The notes beneath the pieces are model-generated. The model was not told the DNA's origin, did not search any database, and saw only the letters and a program-made list of their open reading frames with translations. A program made the position numbers and the translations under genes. DNA of 64,000 nucleotides from Echinarachnius parma. Its lineage: Eukaryota; Echinodermata; Echinoidea; Clypeasteroida; Echinarachniidae. The first letter of the stretch is position 1, and every line of letters starts with the position of its first letter. Positions 1-11,067 of the stretch are shown here, piece by piece. The stretch covers positions 62,001 to 126,000 of the forward strand of contig JBAMJV010001409.1 in assembly GCA_037951105.1 (NCBI GenBank), written 5' to 3'.

Positions 1-207
1 TTGTGCTTACAATATAATTTAGTGCCGAAATTGACATAATAGCTAACTTGAGATTACATATTTTTTCCACAAAAAAATTACATTAACAAATTACTGTTCA
101 AAGAAGGCCCTTTTCTGTCTAATCGTTTTTAACTGGAACTCAACCAAATGATGAGAATGGTGCATATTAAGATCGCACATCATTTTGATGCTACAGCAGT
201 TCATTGT

Positions 208-402
208 CTTAGCTCCCGCGTCGTGCGATGCATGAGGCGACCATCACTCTCCGACTGGATCGGTCAGCAGTTATTGTGCTGATGTCGTTCGTATTCCTGA
301 GGCTGCCCTAGAGGTCCTGTTGGATGTTTTGTGGCCAGTTCATTTGGGCCGACTCGTTTGTCTTCTACCAGGGGAAGTCCACCAAAGAGTTTGGTTCGCC
401 AT
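208..402 (-). mobile_element. LINE ORF2 C-terminal fragment (first copy)
   Basis: The minus strand matches the open copy at 59934-60128, which encodes a basic tail with R-R-R-T-G-R-P-N-M-N-W. That pattern is typical of the extreme C-terminus of endonuclease/reverse-transcriptase LINE proteins of the RTE/I type. This copy is decayed and has no reverse transcriptase beside it. It lies at the same place relative to the 3' end of the next receptor gene as the copies at 14.6 and 60 kb, so it was duplicated with the receptor units rather than inserted three times. Confidence 0.5.
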
Positions 403-559
403 ATGGTCAGGGGGAGGCTTGCTTGTTCATAGTCGGACTAATACAAATTATATCATGCATTAACTTGACCAGGCTCTCTGACCACTCTCTTTGACCATGC
501 TCTCTGCCCAAGATCATCTACATTTAGGTTTCAAATCTTACAGTAATCCATATCTATAC

Positions 560-771
560 GCAGCTTCAGCAGCTCATAGTGGGATAAGTCAAATACGTCA
601 TCCAGGTAAACTAGGCCCAGATATCTGTCCATGGTATCAGGTAGCTCTCGTCCATCTTAGGTTACCTTTAAATCGTGACAGCTCGGGAATCCTCTACTAC
701 TCCTTATCCATGAGCGACTTCATCAAATCATAGGTAGACGAGTCATATAGGTCACCGGGGTAAATTTGGCC
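560..771 (-). pseudogene. Decayed distal tyrosine-tail exon 3' of gene A
   Basis: Read on the minus strand, positions 771-697 encode GQIYPGDLYDSSTYDLMKSL followed by MDKE and a stop. This matches residue for residue in spacing the end of the distal tail blocks at 30449 and 52248 (G-Q-x-Y, D-S-S-x-Y, M-D-x-E-stop). A second, weaker unit near 640-560 encodes Y-L-D-D-V-F-D-L-S-H-Y-E-L-L. The region between this and the gene has stops, so it is probably a remnant of an ancestral tail exon. An alternatively spliced functional exon cannot be excluded. Confidence 0.5.
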
Positions 772-1079
772 TATATCTTTCTTTTAGACTTGAACAGAAT
801 CTCCCCTGCCAGCAACGGTTGCACCGACCATCTTGAGATTAATTTCGTAATATTAATATGTTATATAATTAGCTTACAGCCATATACGACACGGGCTACC
901 CTGTGCAATATTGAACCGGATCAATGCGTAACTGGTACGATTGAGCTATCTGTAAGGTTCTCGAAACATATCAGTCATGGAGCCAATGGAATTGCAAATA
1001 ATTTGAAAAGACAATAAACTACACACATTTATATATAGCTGTAGCCGTATCTCGATGACAGCGGCTCTAACAATTTCAC

Positions 1080-1251
1080 AGACTATGATAATGTGAGACC
1101 CTTGATGTCTGTAGGATAGTTATTATTGATATCAAAAGGAACGATGACGACTGAAACTTCGTGCGTCTTTGCTGGTGCAGTGCCTCTGTCTGTGATGAAT
1201 TATACTTGTGGGCTCCCATCCGATATCGTAGGATAAAAGTACTCATAATCG
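1080..1251 (-). other. Conserved 3' block of short-tail genes (YPTISDGSPQV-stop)
   Basis: On the minus strand this encodes Y-P-T-I-S-D-G-S-P-Q-V then TAA. It aligns with the start of the distal exon of long-tail genes (S-Y-P-T-M-S-F-G-N-P). Homologous blocks lie downstream of the copies at 8.75, 15.55, 46.3 and 60.45 kb. In the 60.45 kb copy the TAA is CAA and the frame continues with an S-D-R-S-T-A-P-A-K-S-H-E pattern. This suggests a shared second coding exon, shortened in most short-tail genes. No consistent splice acceptor was found, so an exon is inferred, not shown. Confidence 0.4.
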
Positions 1252-1536
1252 GTCATGGATACGGTCAATGCTTCTAGGCTAAACAGTACATTAAAGGGCA
1301 TCAAGCGTGGGGATGCTACATAGCGGGTCGCCATTTTGAACTGGGTTAGTTTGCGCGCACCGCATGACACTGAGCTAACGTGCATTACGCACCGTGCGCA
1401 ACGCGTATGCAAGATGGCGCCGCGCATCTCATTTGACGAATCTGAACTACCTTTAACCATGTTAACATTAATGTTTAATACATTTAACTTATCTGCGCAA
1501 GATACAAATATCTAATCTGAATAGGATTCATTTCTA

Positions 1537-2808
1537 TTACAGATATTCGCTTAGAACGAGTTTAACAATATGGTACTGATACACCAAATCTAAAGTAAAG
1601 TGATGACCAGGTATTAGCAACATTATAATGCACACAGTTTCTTTTCCCATTTTATTACAGGATCGATCAAGTTTAAAGGTGTAATTCAATGGTAAGTCAC
1701 GCGGATCATCCTGCGGCTGCATCATAACTTTCTTCTCCTTGATGGACACTATGTTAAAGCTAGTCCCGATCTCCTCATAAGGCCTGCAATCATCCAGTGG
1801 CGATTGGACAGTGTCGTCAGTGCCATGATGTGCTCTTGGAGGATGATCTGATGTCTGGTGAAGTGGCCGTGGCAGATGAGTATGTTGCACATTTCCACGA
1901 TATACTCCCGAAGGACCACTGCTGACTGTGGGAGCATGGACACTTGGAACAGATAACATGGTCGGCTGTGGTGTCACGGAAGCCGTGTCTGTTGCTTCTA
2001 CTACAATTGATTGTCTGGTCCATCTCCTGAACATCCGTAGATTCTGGTTGTTGAAGCAAAGTTTTGCACTTTGGGTGCGCCTTCGCGCTGGAAGATAAAG
2101 CCCCGATACAATGCTGCACAGGAGTGCCAAAGATAGCGTGAGGATTCTGATTATGAAAACTATGTCCTTGGTTGTTAATGCTTGTCCGCATGAATTATTG
2201 ACAGATGGACGGACCGGACATGTCTCTCGTGAAGATTGAGACTGGTCTGTACCCGATGACAGCTCGGAAACAGTGGAAACAGTACTTGGTTTTATTCCGT
2301 CGCTCGTTTGCTCTGTAGTTTCAACATCATTTGTCGATGTTTCGGAAGACACGTTGTTACTGGCTGACGCTTCGAATTCTAGACTGGTAGTCTCTGTTTT
2401 TGTAAGGTTAAATGCGAGGTATCTGTCACCAGGGTCAACAGAAATGTAATATATACTGTAGTCACTTTCTTGTATAGGACCTTTGATACTGAAGGAAGCA
2501 CATTTCAATCCACAAAGTTCAAGTGTAAGATGCGGTACATGTTCGCGTACAGTGTCACACCATATGTAGCAATGTTTCGGACTGCAGCCTTGGGAGCCAC
2601 ATTCTCCAATTACCGTATCATCATATTGAATGACTTCTAATGCAGTTGATGGTGGCCAGTATTCATCCGTGATGCACTGAACAACAACACTCGTCCCATT
2701 CGTTTCTAGTTCATGTTGTCTCTCACATTGAAATAACAAGAAATAGCATGGCTGAACGAACAGAAACATAGAAAGAGTAGTAAACACAACATTTACAGCG
2801 TAAGCCAT
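1537..2808 (-). CDS. Receptor A: short-tail single-pass membrane protein
   Basis: The 423-residue reading frame begins at an ATG followed by a hydrophobic signal peptide (residues 1-26). The ectodomain (27-140) holds eight cysteines (28, 45, 70, 75, 80, 84, 99, 103) in the family pattern, N-glycosylation sequons and the motif L-E-L-C-G-L-K-C. A Ser/Thr-rich stalk (about 140-213) follows. The membrane segment spans about 215-239 and has Arg221 in its outer third, then a basic stop-transfer R-R-R. The tail carries P-L-D-D-C-R-P-Y-E-E-I at Tyr344; pYEEI is the classic Src-family SH2 ligand. The ectodomain is nearest subtype I. A role as cell-surface receptor is inferred from architecture only, and the ligand is unknown. 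The hydrophobic C-terminal end could be read-through of an unspliced intron. Confidence 0.8.
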   Translation of the reverse strand: MAYAVNVVFTTLSMFLFVQPCYFLLFQCERQHELETNGTSVVVQCITDEYWPPSTALEVIQYDDTVIGECGSQGCSPKHCYIWCDTVREHVPHLTLELCGLKCASFSIKGPIQESDYSIYYISVDPGDRYLAFNLTKTETTSLEFEASASNNVSSETSTNDVETTEQTSDGIKPSTVSTVSELSSGTDQSQSSRETCPVRPSVNNSCGQALTTKDIVFIIRILTLSLALLCSIVSGLYLPARRRTQSAKLCFNNQNLRMFRRWTRQSIVVEATDTASVTPQPTMLSVPSVHAPTVSSGPSGVYRGNVQHTHLPRPLHQTSDHPPRAHHGTDDTVQSPLDDCRPYEEIGTSFNIVSIKEKKVMMQPQDDPRDLPLNYTFKLDRSCNKMGKETVCIIMLLIPGHHFTLDLVYQYHIVKLVLSEYL

Positions 2809-2869
2809 CCCTTTTGATCGATATAGTGATGAGCCTTTTCTAACAGGACAATATTGTGTTTCAAAGCGT

Positions 2870-3000
2870 AATAAACTTTCTTTGTCAGAGACGCCGGTGT
2901 GTCAGTTATATTTTGGCCCGGTTGCTTCATCTGTCTTGTCGACTGCAAGGAAATCATGATGAAACGTAAAATAATCTAGACAAGTACGTAAATGTTGTTT
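2870..3000 (-). promoter_or_regulatory. Upstream region of gene A
   Basis: A diverged form of the box seen upstream of other members, around 2886-2900 on the plus strand (AGAGACGCCGG), sits about 85 bases 5' of the gene A ATG. Better preserved versions are at 3979, 20205 and 54448. The CCAAT core seen in those copies is not preserved here. Confidence 0.3.
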
Positions 3001-3428
3001 GCCAAAGGATTTCAGTGTCATCCAAATGACTGCCTAACCCATGACAAGTTTAGCTCGCTATCATCCTCTAGTTTCTGATGTATTGCATTCACTTTCGTAT
3101 CCGTGACAATTATAATTTTGGTTTCATTTATGGATTTGATTTGTAGGCCCTTTTACGCATGGGTTTGTTAACTAATGTATTGCACTTCAAAATTGGTCTG
3201 TTATTCTTCCAGTGTGTTTTGGTTTTGTAATAAAAATAATGATGTCCTTCAAGTGTTGAGCATGTTTTCTAAGTTTAAATGATTTGTGTTTATCTTCAAT
3301 TATCAATATATCATTGACAGATATTAAAGTGATCCATCAATTTTGTCAAACTCTACCAAAAGTACTTGGAATTTCTTTTGTACTGTTTTGTTTGGTTTAT
3401 GGTAACATAAGTATTATGGGTACTATGG

Positions 3429-3625
3429 TCGGGTGTTAATTAGCCGGTAGCGCCATCATCAGTGGCAGCTCCGCTAGTATGCTCCCCGGGGAGTTGAGAA
3501 AGTACGCAATATCATTGTGTTGGTTTGAAAATGTACCTGATGACCATGGGTAATAATAATTTAAATAGTTATTTAAGCGCAGTAGAGTATATATTTATAG
3601 TAGCTGCGCTATATAAATGTTCATA
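3429..3625 (+). mobile_element. 5'-truncated SINE copy
   Basis: The sequence from GGGTGTTAATTAGC through the C-T-C-C-C-C-G-G-G-G-A-G box to GCGCTATATAAATG matches the 3' two-thirds of the full SINE at 51824-52172. The tRNA-like head is missing. It lies between gene A and an orphan copy of the family promoter. Confidence 0.65.
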
Positions 3626-3929
3626 TTATGTAATCATTTAAGATGTTCAATTGTCCCTCTAGTTATTGAGTTATTTATGATTGAAAAGCGCCCGAACGCT
3701 TTTGGATTGTAGTCAAAATCAATGGACAGTAGGTGATAACATGCGATATCATTCATCACTAACAATTTCCATTTGTTAAAGGAAACATTTACATATCATT
3801 TAGAAGGATAGTACAACCATATTGTTGTATGAATGAAGTTTCAAATATCTCTTCTTTTTTTTATGAAGTTAATGGATCAGTTTAAACATTATTTGTCTAG
3901 ACATAACAGTATATAGAGGTTAAATATTA

Positions 3930-4150
3930 GAGGAAATGACCAGTCGATTTAATATGTCTGGTGAGATTATTATTGGCAGAGACGCCGTGAGAGTTTAGTA
4001 AAATCCTTGTTTATAATGGATGAATTTTAATGGGGAAGTGCATGTGCATTTACATGTATGTGTTGTATCGCTATGTCGGCTTGTCATCATGGTCATGTGG
4101 GCGGAAATAAAAACAAAACTCCTTTAGTCTGTGATTTATTCGGTTCACTT
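3930..4150 (-). promoter_or_regulatory. Orphan copy of the receptor promoter region
   Basis: Positions 3955-4150 closely match the sequence just 5' of gene G (54420-54660) and pseudogene D (20190-20300), including GGCAGAGACGCCGTGAGAG, the G-G-G-G-A-A-G-T-G-C stretch and T-G-T-C-A-T-C-A-T-G-G-T-C-A. On the minus strand it carries a CCAAT box (GCCAATAA). The next receptor ORF (gene A) starts more than 1 kb away and has its own upstream region, so this promoter seems to have lost its gene. Confidence 0.5.
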
Positions 4151-4699
4151 TCTAAATTAAATCACAACAGATTGTGGTTGCCTTTTATGTATCTTATTTA
4201 TGAATTGTGATTATATGGCCATTTAACTTTTGCGAGGTTACGGTCTGTTTGATTGGCACCAAGTTGATGATTTTTAAAGTATTTTTTGGGGTTTTATCGT
4301 GACATTATTAAGGTGCATTGACATATTGTGAGCATGTTTTGAAAGTATTTTCTTTATTACGTGTGTTCCTGATAATCTGTGATTGACTATTATGTAATTA
4401 TTAATCCCTGTATATGTTAAAGTATTGTTTGACATGATTATGTAACGTTTATTATTGATTGATTTCCCAGTTTAAAATCACATTCTTAATAATATGAAGT
4501 AATGACATTACTTTTTCTGAATTTTGAAAAATTGCCACTTTTGCTTTAAAGGGGACAGTCCCTCTTTTACAAAACGTCTGAACAGTTTCCAGTTGACGGA
4601 TGGGGATGAATGAAACACACACAAACAAAATCAGATCGAACAGCCCTATAATTTGGATTCTACGAATGAAAAACGAATGCGTCCCTCCATCAGACTATA

Positions 4700-5769
4700 C
4701 AGGGTGTTTAAAAAAAAAAGATAATCGAAGTTCAAAGGTCAATCATTTCAAAATGATACATTCTCATAATTTCAACTAGACATAGATGTAAAGAGTAGTT
4801 ATTCAGCTTTAATATGATACCTTTCCGGAATCAGTAATGTCACGCATCGCTGAGTTCTCTGTTGTTGAAGGTGACACGTCGAAAACACACTTTTTGCAAG
4901 TTTGGGCTAATGAATGAAAGCTTGAAAGTACAATAATGGTGCCACACTTTAATGAAAACATCGATTTGAACAATTTATGTTGGGTATGCGAGTTAATGAA
5001 TCGTTTAGCTGAATACCAATACATTCACCGATATCATGCATGATTATGTACATTTTACTTGAACATGAATATGCGCTGGCCTGCCATCCACCAGAAGTAA
5101 ATTCATATGTTGATATATTCGTTAAAAATGGGCAACTTGGATTAGAAACTTTGAGGAAGGTCAAGTGATTGGGCCATTTTTCTTCAAAGAAATAAACATT
5201 AGCTGGTAACATGTACATTCAGATGATACCTCAGTTGGAGGAACACATTAGGCAACAGGTGCGAGGAGTATTTAGACAGATTCATGACAGTGCCCAAACC
5301 TATCACCGTGTCGCTGTCACAGATGGACTAGGGGAGCTCTGACAGTGGGGAAAGGGTCATTGCGATAACAAATGAGATGGAATGGCCACCAAGGTCATCT
5401 AATAAATTTTTGATGACCTCTTAATGTTTGGATATTTAAAGAACAAGGTTCTGGATGATTTGCAGGGCCGCAATCGACACGAAGTGGATGTTTTAGCACC
5501 AAAATGATAACTAATCCCTAAGAGTTATGTGACACCACTCACTTTTCAAGAATCCATTCATAAGCCCAAACTTACAAAATGTGGGTTTTGCACCTGTCAT
5601 ATTCAACGGCAAAGAGCTCAGCGACGCCTGACATTGTTGATTCAGAAAAGGTATCAAATTAAAGCTAAGGAGATACTCTTTACATTCATATCTCATTTAA
5701 GGTGTTAACATATTTAGTTTTGAAATAATTGACCTTTGAACTTTGATTACCTTTTTTTGACACGCTCTG
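4700..5769 (+). mobile_element. Decayed mariner-like transposon with TIRs and TA duplication
   Basis: The ends are inverted repeats of roughly 45 bases, with 5' CAGGGTGTTT and the complement of CACGCTCTG at the right end. Both arms contain AGTTCAAAGGTCAAT, and TA flanks both sides. The 1.07 kb length fits a shortened mariner. The plus strand holds broken transposase pieces: V-I-G-P-F-F-F-K-E near 5170, a P-Q-L-E-E-H stretch near 5230, and M-F-G-Y-L-K-N-K-V near 5430. These resemble the DDE region and L-W-G-Y-L-K box of mariner-type transposases. Multiple stops show it is dead. Confidence 0.75.
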
Positions 5770-5773
5770 TATA

Positions 5774-6239
5774 TCGGTCAATAAAAGAGTTTAACTGATT
5801 TAGCATAATATTACAACTATATTGTACTTATTCTTGTAAAGGTATTGTGAAGATGACATTTGTAAAGGCATGTCACGGAAAAAATCTCAAAAATGATGAA
5901 TATGTAATTACATGTAGTCAGTTTAAACGAGGTTTGGTAATTTTGCCTAGTGTGCGGTCATGCTATTCTTATTTGTGTGCTGGTCACGTAGCTAGCGCGG
6001 GTCACGTAGAGGTCACGCATAGCGTTGTTGTACTTCGTGGAATCTGTGTACGAACTTCCTCACTGGGTGAATATACGTATAATGCACAATTAAAATTGGA
6101 CGACGGTTTATTAGTTTTAGGTCTATAACTCCACGAAAAAGAGATTTCAAGCCCTAATTTGTTCAGGCATGCTATTAAATGACATTTTCTTTCATATAAG
6201 ACAATAACCTCGCAACTTTTGAAATTTGGCTTGCAAAAG
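5774..6239. other. Unassigned AT-rich stretch
   Basis: No supportable gene. Short open frames on both strands overlap each other and show no recognisable motif. Confidence 0.4.
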
Positions 6240-6619
6240 AGAGGAATGTCCCTTAGTAACATTGTCCAAATCCTCAAAACCCAATTGAATTCTAGCGGTT
6301 CCCTCATAAGGCTTGTTGGATTCTCATCAACCAAAAAAGCATGGGACAGGTTTCGGTTTTTGTTAAATTTCCCTTTCGTTAAAAATATATTTACGATAGA
6401 AGTGTTCAGATGTCAAATTATCCAACGGATCGTCAGAACCGTGTACAAAGTGAGTTGGTGAATGTCACTTTGCATTTTTGCTCATTACTCGGCCATATAA
6501 AGTCCATTTAACTTGACATTTTCACACGGTACCTAGTGGACATAATTATACTAAGATAACAATAATATATATTGTATCAACCACTCATCACTTTTTGCAA
6601 AGTTACTAGATCCCTTTAA
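6240..6619 (+). mobile_element. MITE with TTAA-type end, copy 1
   Basis: About 380 bases, homologous in opposite orientation to the insertion at 19316-19687. Shared blocks include AGTAACATTGTCCAAATCCT, TCTAGCGGTTCCCTCAT and ACAGGTTTCGGTTTTT. The right end finishes in GTTACTAGATCCCTTTAA. The left end is eroded here. No coding capacity. Confidence 0.65.
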
Positions 6620-6726
6620 TTGCGCTAAGTCAGCCATAAACTGTTGGATAAATCTAATAATGTTCGCATACAAAATTGTATATATTACAATTAGAAATGG
6701 GTTTTAGTTTAATGTTAATTCAATTC

Positions 6727-6744
6727 CCCCCCCCCCCCCCCCCA
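6727..6744 (+). repeat. Poly-C tract
   Basis: Uninterrupted run of about 17 cytosines in AT-rich DNA; length may be unreliable in the assembly. Confidence 0.9.
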
Positions 6745-6764
6745 TCCTCTGGAATGTTGAAAAC

Positions 6765-6960
6765 GGCCATATTCGGCCGAAGAGCTCTGCACCTCAAATT
6801 CGGGCAAAACAAGACATATACGGGCAACACCATGTCATGTTCGGTAAATCAAAGTCATATTCGGGTAAATTAATTTCATATTCGGGCAAAACCGTCCCAT
6901 ATTCGGGCAAAAGTATTTTATTTTCGGACAAACAAAACAAAATTATTTTCGGGCATCATA
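6765..6960 (+). repeat. Diverged minisatellite of a CATATTCGGGCAAAA unit
   Basis: About eight imperfect copies of a 20-30 base unit built on T-C-A-T-A-T-T-C-G-G-G-C-A-A-A-A, flanked by poly-C tracts at 6727 and 7045. Open frames across it arise from the repeat. Confidence 0.7.
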
Positions 6961-7061
6961 GAGTCGAAGACCTTTTTGTTGTTGTCGTTGTGTTGTTTTG
7001 TCAGGTAAAAATAGTAAGGTTGTTCGGTCAAAAGACCTCAGTAACCCCCCCCCCCCCCTGA

Positions 7062-8570
7062 TACAAATATGCTCCTACGCCCATGTGTCCAGTTTCGCCT
7101 TGCACATACTCCAAGGCAGACGGAGAAATGATGCGACGAAATTGAAGTGAACAATTCATTTAAAGATGGAATAATAATAATAATAATGAAACATTTTTAT
7201 ATAGCGCATAACACATAAGCAAAATTGCATGTCTGTATGCGCTTTACAGAACAGAATACAAAAGGAATGAAATTGTGCACTGGGTTCATAATTATTAAAT
7301 GTTACGACATGTACAATTTAAACTAAACTATATTCCTAATGTCATTATGAAAATCAAAGCCATTGTTTTGGATTGCTCAATATTGTTATTCGGTGCACAT
7401 ACGAACACGCACCACACACATGGACACAACACATCAATTATTCACAGATTAAAGGAAGAAAATAACACAAAATACACTGTAGCAGTTCTGAAACGTTATA
7501 AATCTGTCAAGTTTTGAAAGTACATATAAATGTATTATATTATAATGAAATTCAGTGTTTATATTTAAGTAGGTTTAAACAATAGTCTGCAGTTCTTCTA
7601 GACACTCTATAATACACAATCATTAATTGCGTGCGTTGTACTACAATATATATGTATAATCAGCAATACTTTCACAACCTACAAACAAGCATATCTAGTT
7701 ATTACATTATTTATCAAATCGATCGAACAACAGACCATGGTATCAGTATGGAGCAACAGGTGGTGGGTTCGTAATGTTCTGTCTAATGCTATACATCTTA
7801 ATTATGATGTTTTCTCTATACATTCATTTGGTGCATCCATCTTATTTACAACCATCGGTGAATTAGTAGGTTATTACAAGATTATATTTGTAAAGTACTT
7901 TAACATTATCAACCTCGATCGACAAAAAGACAAGCGTAATTTGCATAAACATGAATAATCACGAGTTCAATTTTTTTTCATAATGACTTATTAACTCAAT
8001 GTCGTAGATTTAATGAACATGTTAAAACAAATCATGCCAAATTATGTAATTAATCATTATCACGATTGATTTGCTAATTGTACAAACTGTATATGAAATA
8101 TCAAGTTATTGCATGGATCACAGTGTAAATTGTGCAGCGCGACTATACCTAATAATAGTGAACATTCTAGCTATATTTTACTTTAACTTTCGTAGAGTCC
8201 ATGTAATACTGTGTACATTATATACAATCAAAACTGAAAATATTTGTATTAATAACCCAGTTTAAAATACAATAACAACAGTTTAATTATGTAATAATCT
8301 TTTAAATGTTTGTTTAGCAATTACTAGATAAAAAGATTAATGTCAAAAGACCTACAGGTCAATTTTCCGTTTTATTTCAGTAGGGTAGCTCTGTAAGTGA
8401 GCGAAGCACTGTTTTTGCAGAGGCCTTACAACATAATTTACAGGACATACATATACCAAGAAGTACAAATAGATATTTGTTTATATCAAAATATTCAACA
8501 TTGAAAGAATATTTTGTGACCAAATAACTAAATTATTATCAATAGTTATTTTTTAACATGCGCCAATATA
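7062..8570. other. AT-rich duplicated flank block
   Basis: No supportable gene. It holds a SINE-tail-like stretch (ATAATAATAATAATGAAACA followed by T-T-T-A-T-A-T-A-G-C-G-C) at 7170-7255. The rest resembles the AT-rich blocks at 13.4-13.9, 21.8-22.7, 27.6-28.0, 49.9-51.4 and 56.0-57.4 kb that accompany receptor units. Confidence 0.4.
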
Positions 8571-8572
8571 AG

Positions 8573-9345
8573 TTTGCCACAGCTAATATCAAGATAGTCA
8601 TTGTGAAAATTATGTCCCTTGGTGTTATTGGTTGTCCCAATTAAACCCGCGACTCCGGCTTTGTTATTGAATTGTTATTGAAAGCAGAAGGAACAAAGAC
8701 GACTAGAGATTCGTGCGACTTTGCTGGTGCAGTGCCTCTGTCTGAGATGAATTATACTTGTGGGGTCCAACCCGATATCGTAGGATAGAAGTTCTCAACA
8801 TCGGTCACGCGGATACAATCAGTGCTAAATAACGTATATGCGATATAGATAAAGATCTAATCTCAATGTAGTTTATTTGTATCATGTATGTTCGTACAGT
8901 ACAAATGTATCGATCGATATGGTATTGATACACCGTTTCTAAAGTAGAGTGATGACCAGGCATTAGAAACATCATAATGCAAGCTGTTTTTTTTCTCAAA
9001 ATTTATCAAAAGATCAATCAAGTTTAGATGTGAAATTAGATGGTAAGTAACGCGGATCATTCTGAGGCTGCATCATAACTTTCATCTCCTTGATGGACAC
9101 CAGATGAAAACTGGTCCCCATCTCTCCATATGGCGTGCACTCATCAAGTTGCGAATGTTTGGTGTCGAAGGTGCCACGGCATCCATGGGAGGCAGCTCCG
9201 GTGCATGGTGAAGTGACCGCGCCAAGTTCGGAAGTTGTACACTCACACTATCAACTCCCGAATTATCACCGGTGACAAGGGGAACATTGACACTTGGGTA
9301 AGATGAAATAATAGGCTGTGATGTCCCAGAAGCCGTATCTGCTGC
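8573..9345 (-). pseudogene. Receptor pseudogene fragments (long-type membrane segment and short-type tail)
   Basis: The minus strand near 8640-8573 encodes G-Q-P-I-T-P-R-D-I-I-F-T, like the start of the long-tail membrane segment (G-Q-L-I-T-P-R-D-I-V-F-I in gene E). From 9345 down to about 8800 the minus strand matches the short-tail cytoplasmic region, including the P-G-H-H-S-T-L-E-T-V-Y-Q-Y-H end. The 3' block with the Y-P-T-I-S codons follows near 8790-8690. Frames are broken and the ectodomain is absent. Confidence 0.65.
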
Positions 9346-10795
9346 TTCTTTTGATAGGCGAAAGAAACATGCTTGAAGTTCGGCAAATCCCTCCTTAATT
9401 CCAATGATTTCCGGAACTGGCTCCCAGAACAGAGACCAGATACTGGAAGGCAGTTACGTCGTCAAACAAATTTATATTCTATTGGTTGTAGGACAGAAAG
9501 GTATAGGTCCAGCCCTATTCCTTACATTGTGAGATGCTTGAATAAAAATACTAATTAGATACCTTAAAATCCCCATGTATATTGATGCATGTAATACATT
9601 AGACACGTAAGTTATGTACTATTATAATATACTGGTTTGATTTGATTATTGTGTTATAATTGTTCACGCACATAATTCCGATCTTTATTATGATGCTTCC
9701 TATCTTTATTATGATGCTTCCTTTGTGTGAGGCATTTGTGTATAATAACGGGCAATTATACTTTGATGGTAAAAATGCATTTATTCACCCTTACGAATTG
9801 TATTTGATAATTGATTTGGACAAACTAGTTATTACAGCGAGATACAGTACCTTATAATTGTACATTTAATACTTTTGCCTTTAAAAGTAAGTGTTGATTA
9901 TTATAAGCTATTGAACCAAACCAAAACACTCTTATTGAAATGCATTTGAATTCGCATTTTTGTGTACGAGTCTCAATTTACGGGTGATATCATTATATCC
10001 ATAATCCATGTAATTGAATAAAGTTAGTTAAGCCATTGAATGCAATACATTATGATTCATATATCATATTCTATTCGGATAATTAATTCTTACTAATTTC
10101 CAAGAATTGCTGCTAGTTTATGTAGTTTTGTATAAATCTTTAACTTGGTTAGTAAGTGTTATAAATATTAATTTATAAGTATTCTACATTTTATAATTTT
10201 TACTTTTAAATATTAAATTTGCATTAGAAAATCGAATTAATACACGATGCCTTAATATTATATTATGGGCTATTGTTAGTACTCATTTCATGTATCAATA
10301 TATATAACAACATTATTACTCACTGTCGTTGGTTAGTAATTACGGCTAATTCGTTATTCTATTAATGTGTGATTGAGCTATATTATGTAATTTTCGTAAA
10401 TGTTTAACTAGCCCAGTAAATGTTACAGCAGTCATAATGGTTTTAATGTTATCTTAAAATATATAATTTGCATTAGGAAATATAAATTGATACATGATGC
10501 CTATTGATTTTTGTAATCACTTAATTATTGATTAATCGATATACAAAATAATGATATAATTTATTGTCTTTCGTTAGTATTCATGCCTAATTTGTGATAC
10601 TATTCAGGTATATTATGATTTATTTCTCTAATTATTGTATATAATATATAAAGGTTTCTTTATACCTCGTGAGTTCATTAATGTTATTTCCATGTTTGTA
10701 AATATTGTTGCAAATGACACTGCAATTCAGCTTGTAGCTGTGAATGTGACATTTTGTTGAATAAAATACCATTATTATTATTCTACTGCATTTTA
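9346..10795. other. Very AT-rich spacer
   Basis: No gene, terminator or transposon recognised. Only short open frames without motifs, plus a direct CTTTATTATGATGCTTCCTA repeat near 9680-9722. Confidence 0.4.
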
Positions 10796-11060
10796 TTGTC
10801 TGGTCCATCGTCTGGTCGGCCGTAGATTTCAGTTGTTGACGCCCAGTTTTGCACTTCGTGGGCGTATTCGCGCTAGAAGATCCAGCCCCGATACGATGCT
10901 GCACAGAGGTGCCAGAGAAAGCGTTATGTTTCTCAATCATGAAAACCATGTCCTTGGTTGTGATTGCTTGTCCGCACGAACTCTCGACCGATGGTAGAAC
11001 TGTACATGTATAATTAGCTGTCTAGTATTGATCTGTAATGCACTGAACCACAATACTCAA
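10796..11060 (-). pseudogene. Receptor pseudogene fragment (short-type membrane segment)
   Basis: The minus strand encodes P-S-V-E-S-S-C-G-Q-A-I-T-T-K-D-M-V-F-M-I, matching the stalk/membrane junction of short-tail members. A one-base shift then moves the L-C-S-I-V-S-G motif into another frame. A piece resembling the N-terminal ectodomain coding sequence lies around 11020-11060, so this is a collapsed partial copy 3' of gene B. Confidence 0.6.
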
Positions 11061-11067
11061 TTGTTTT

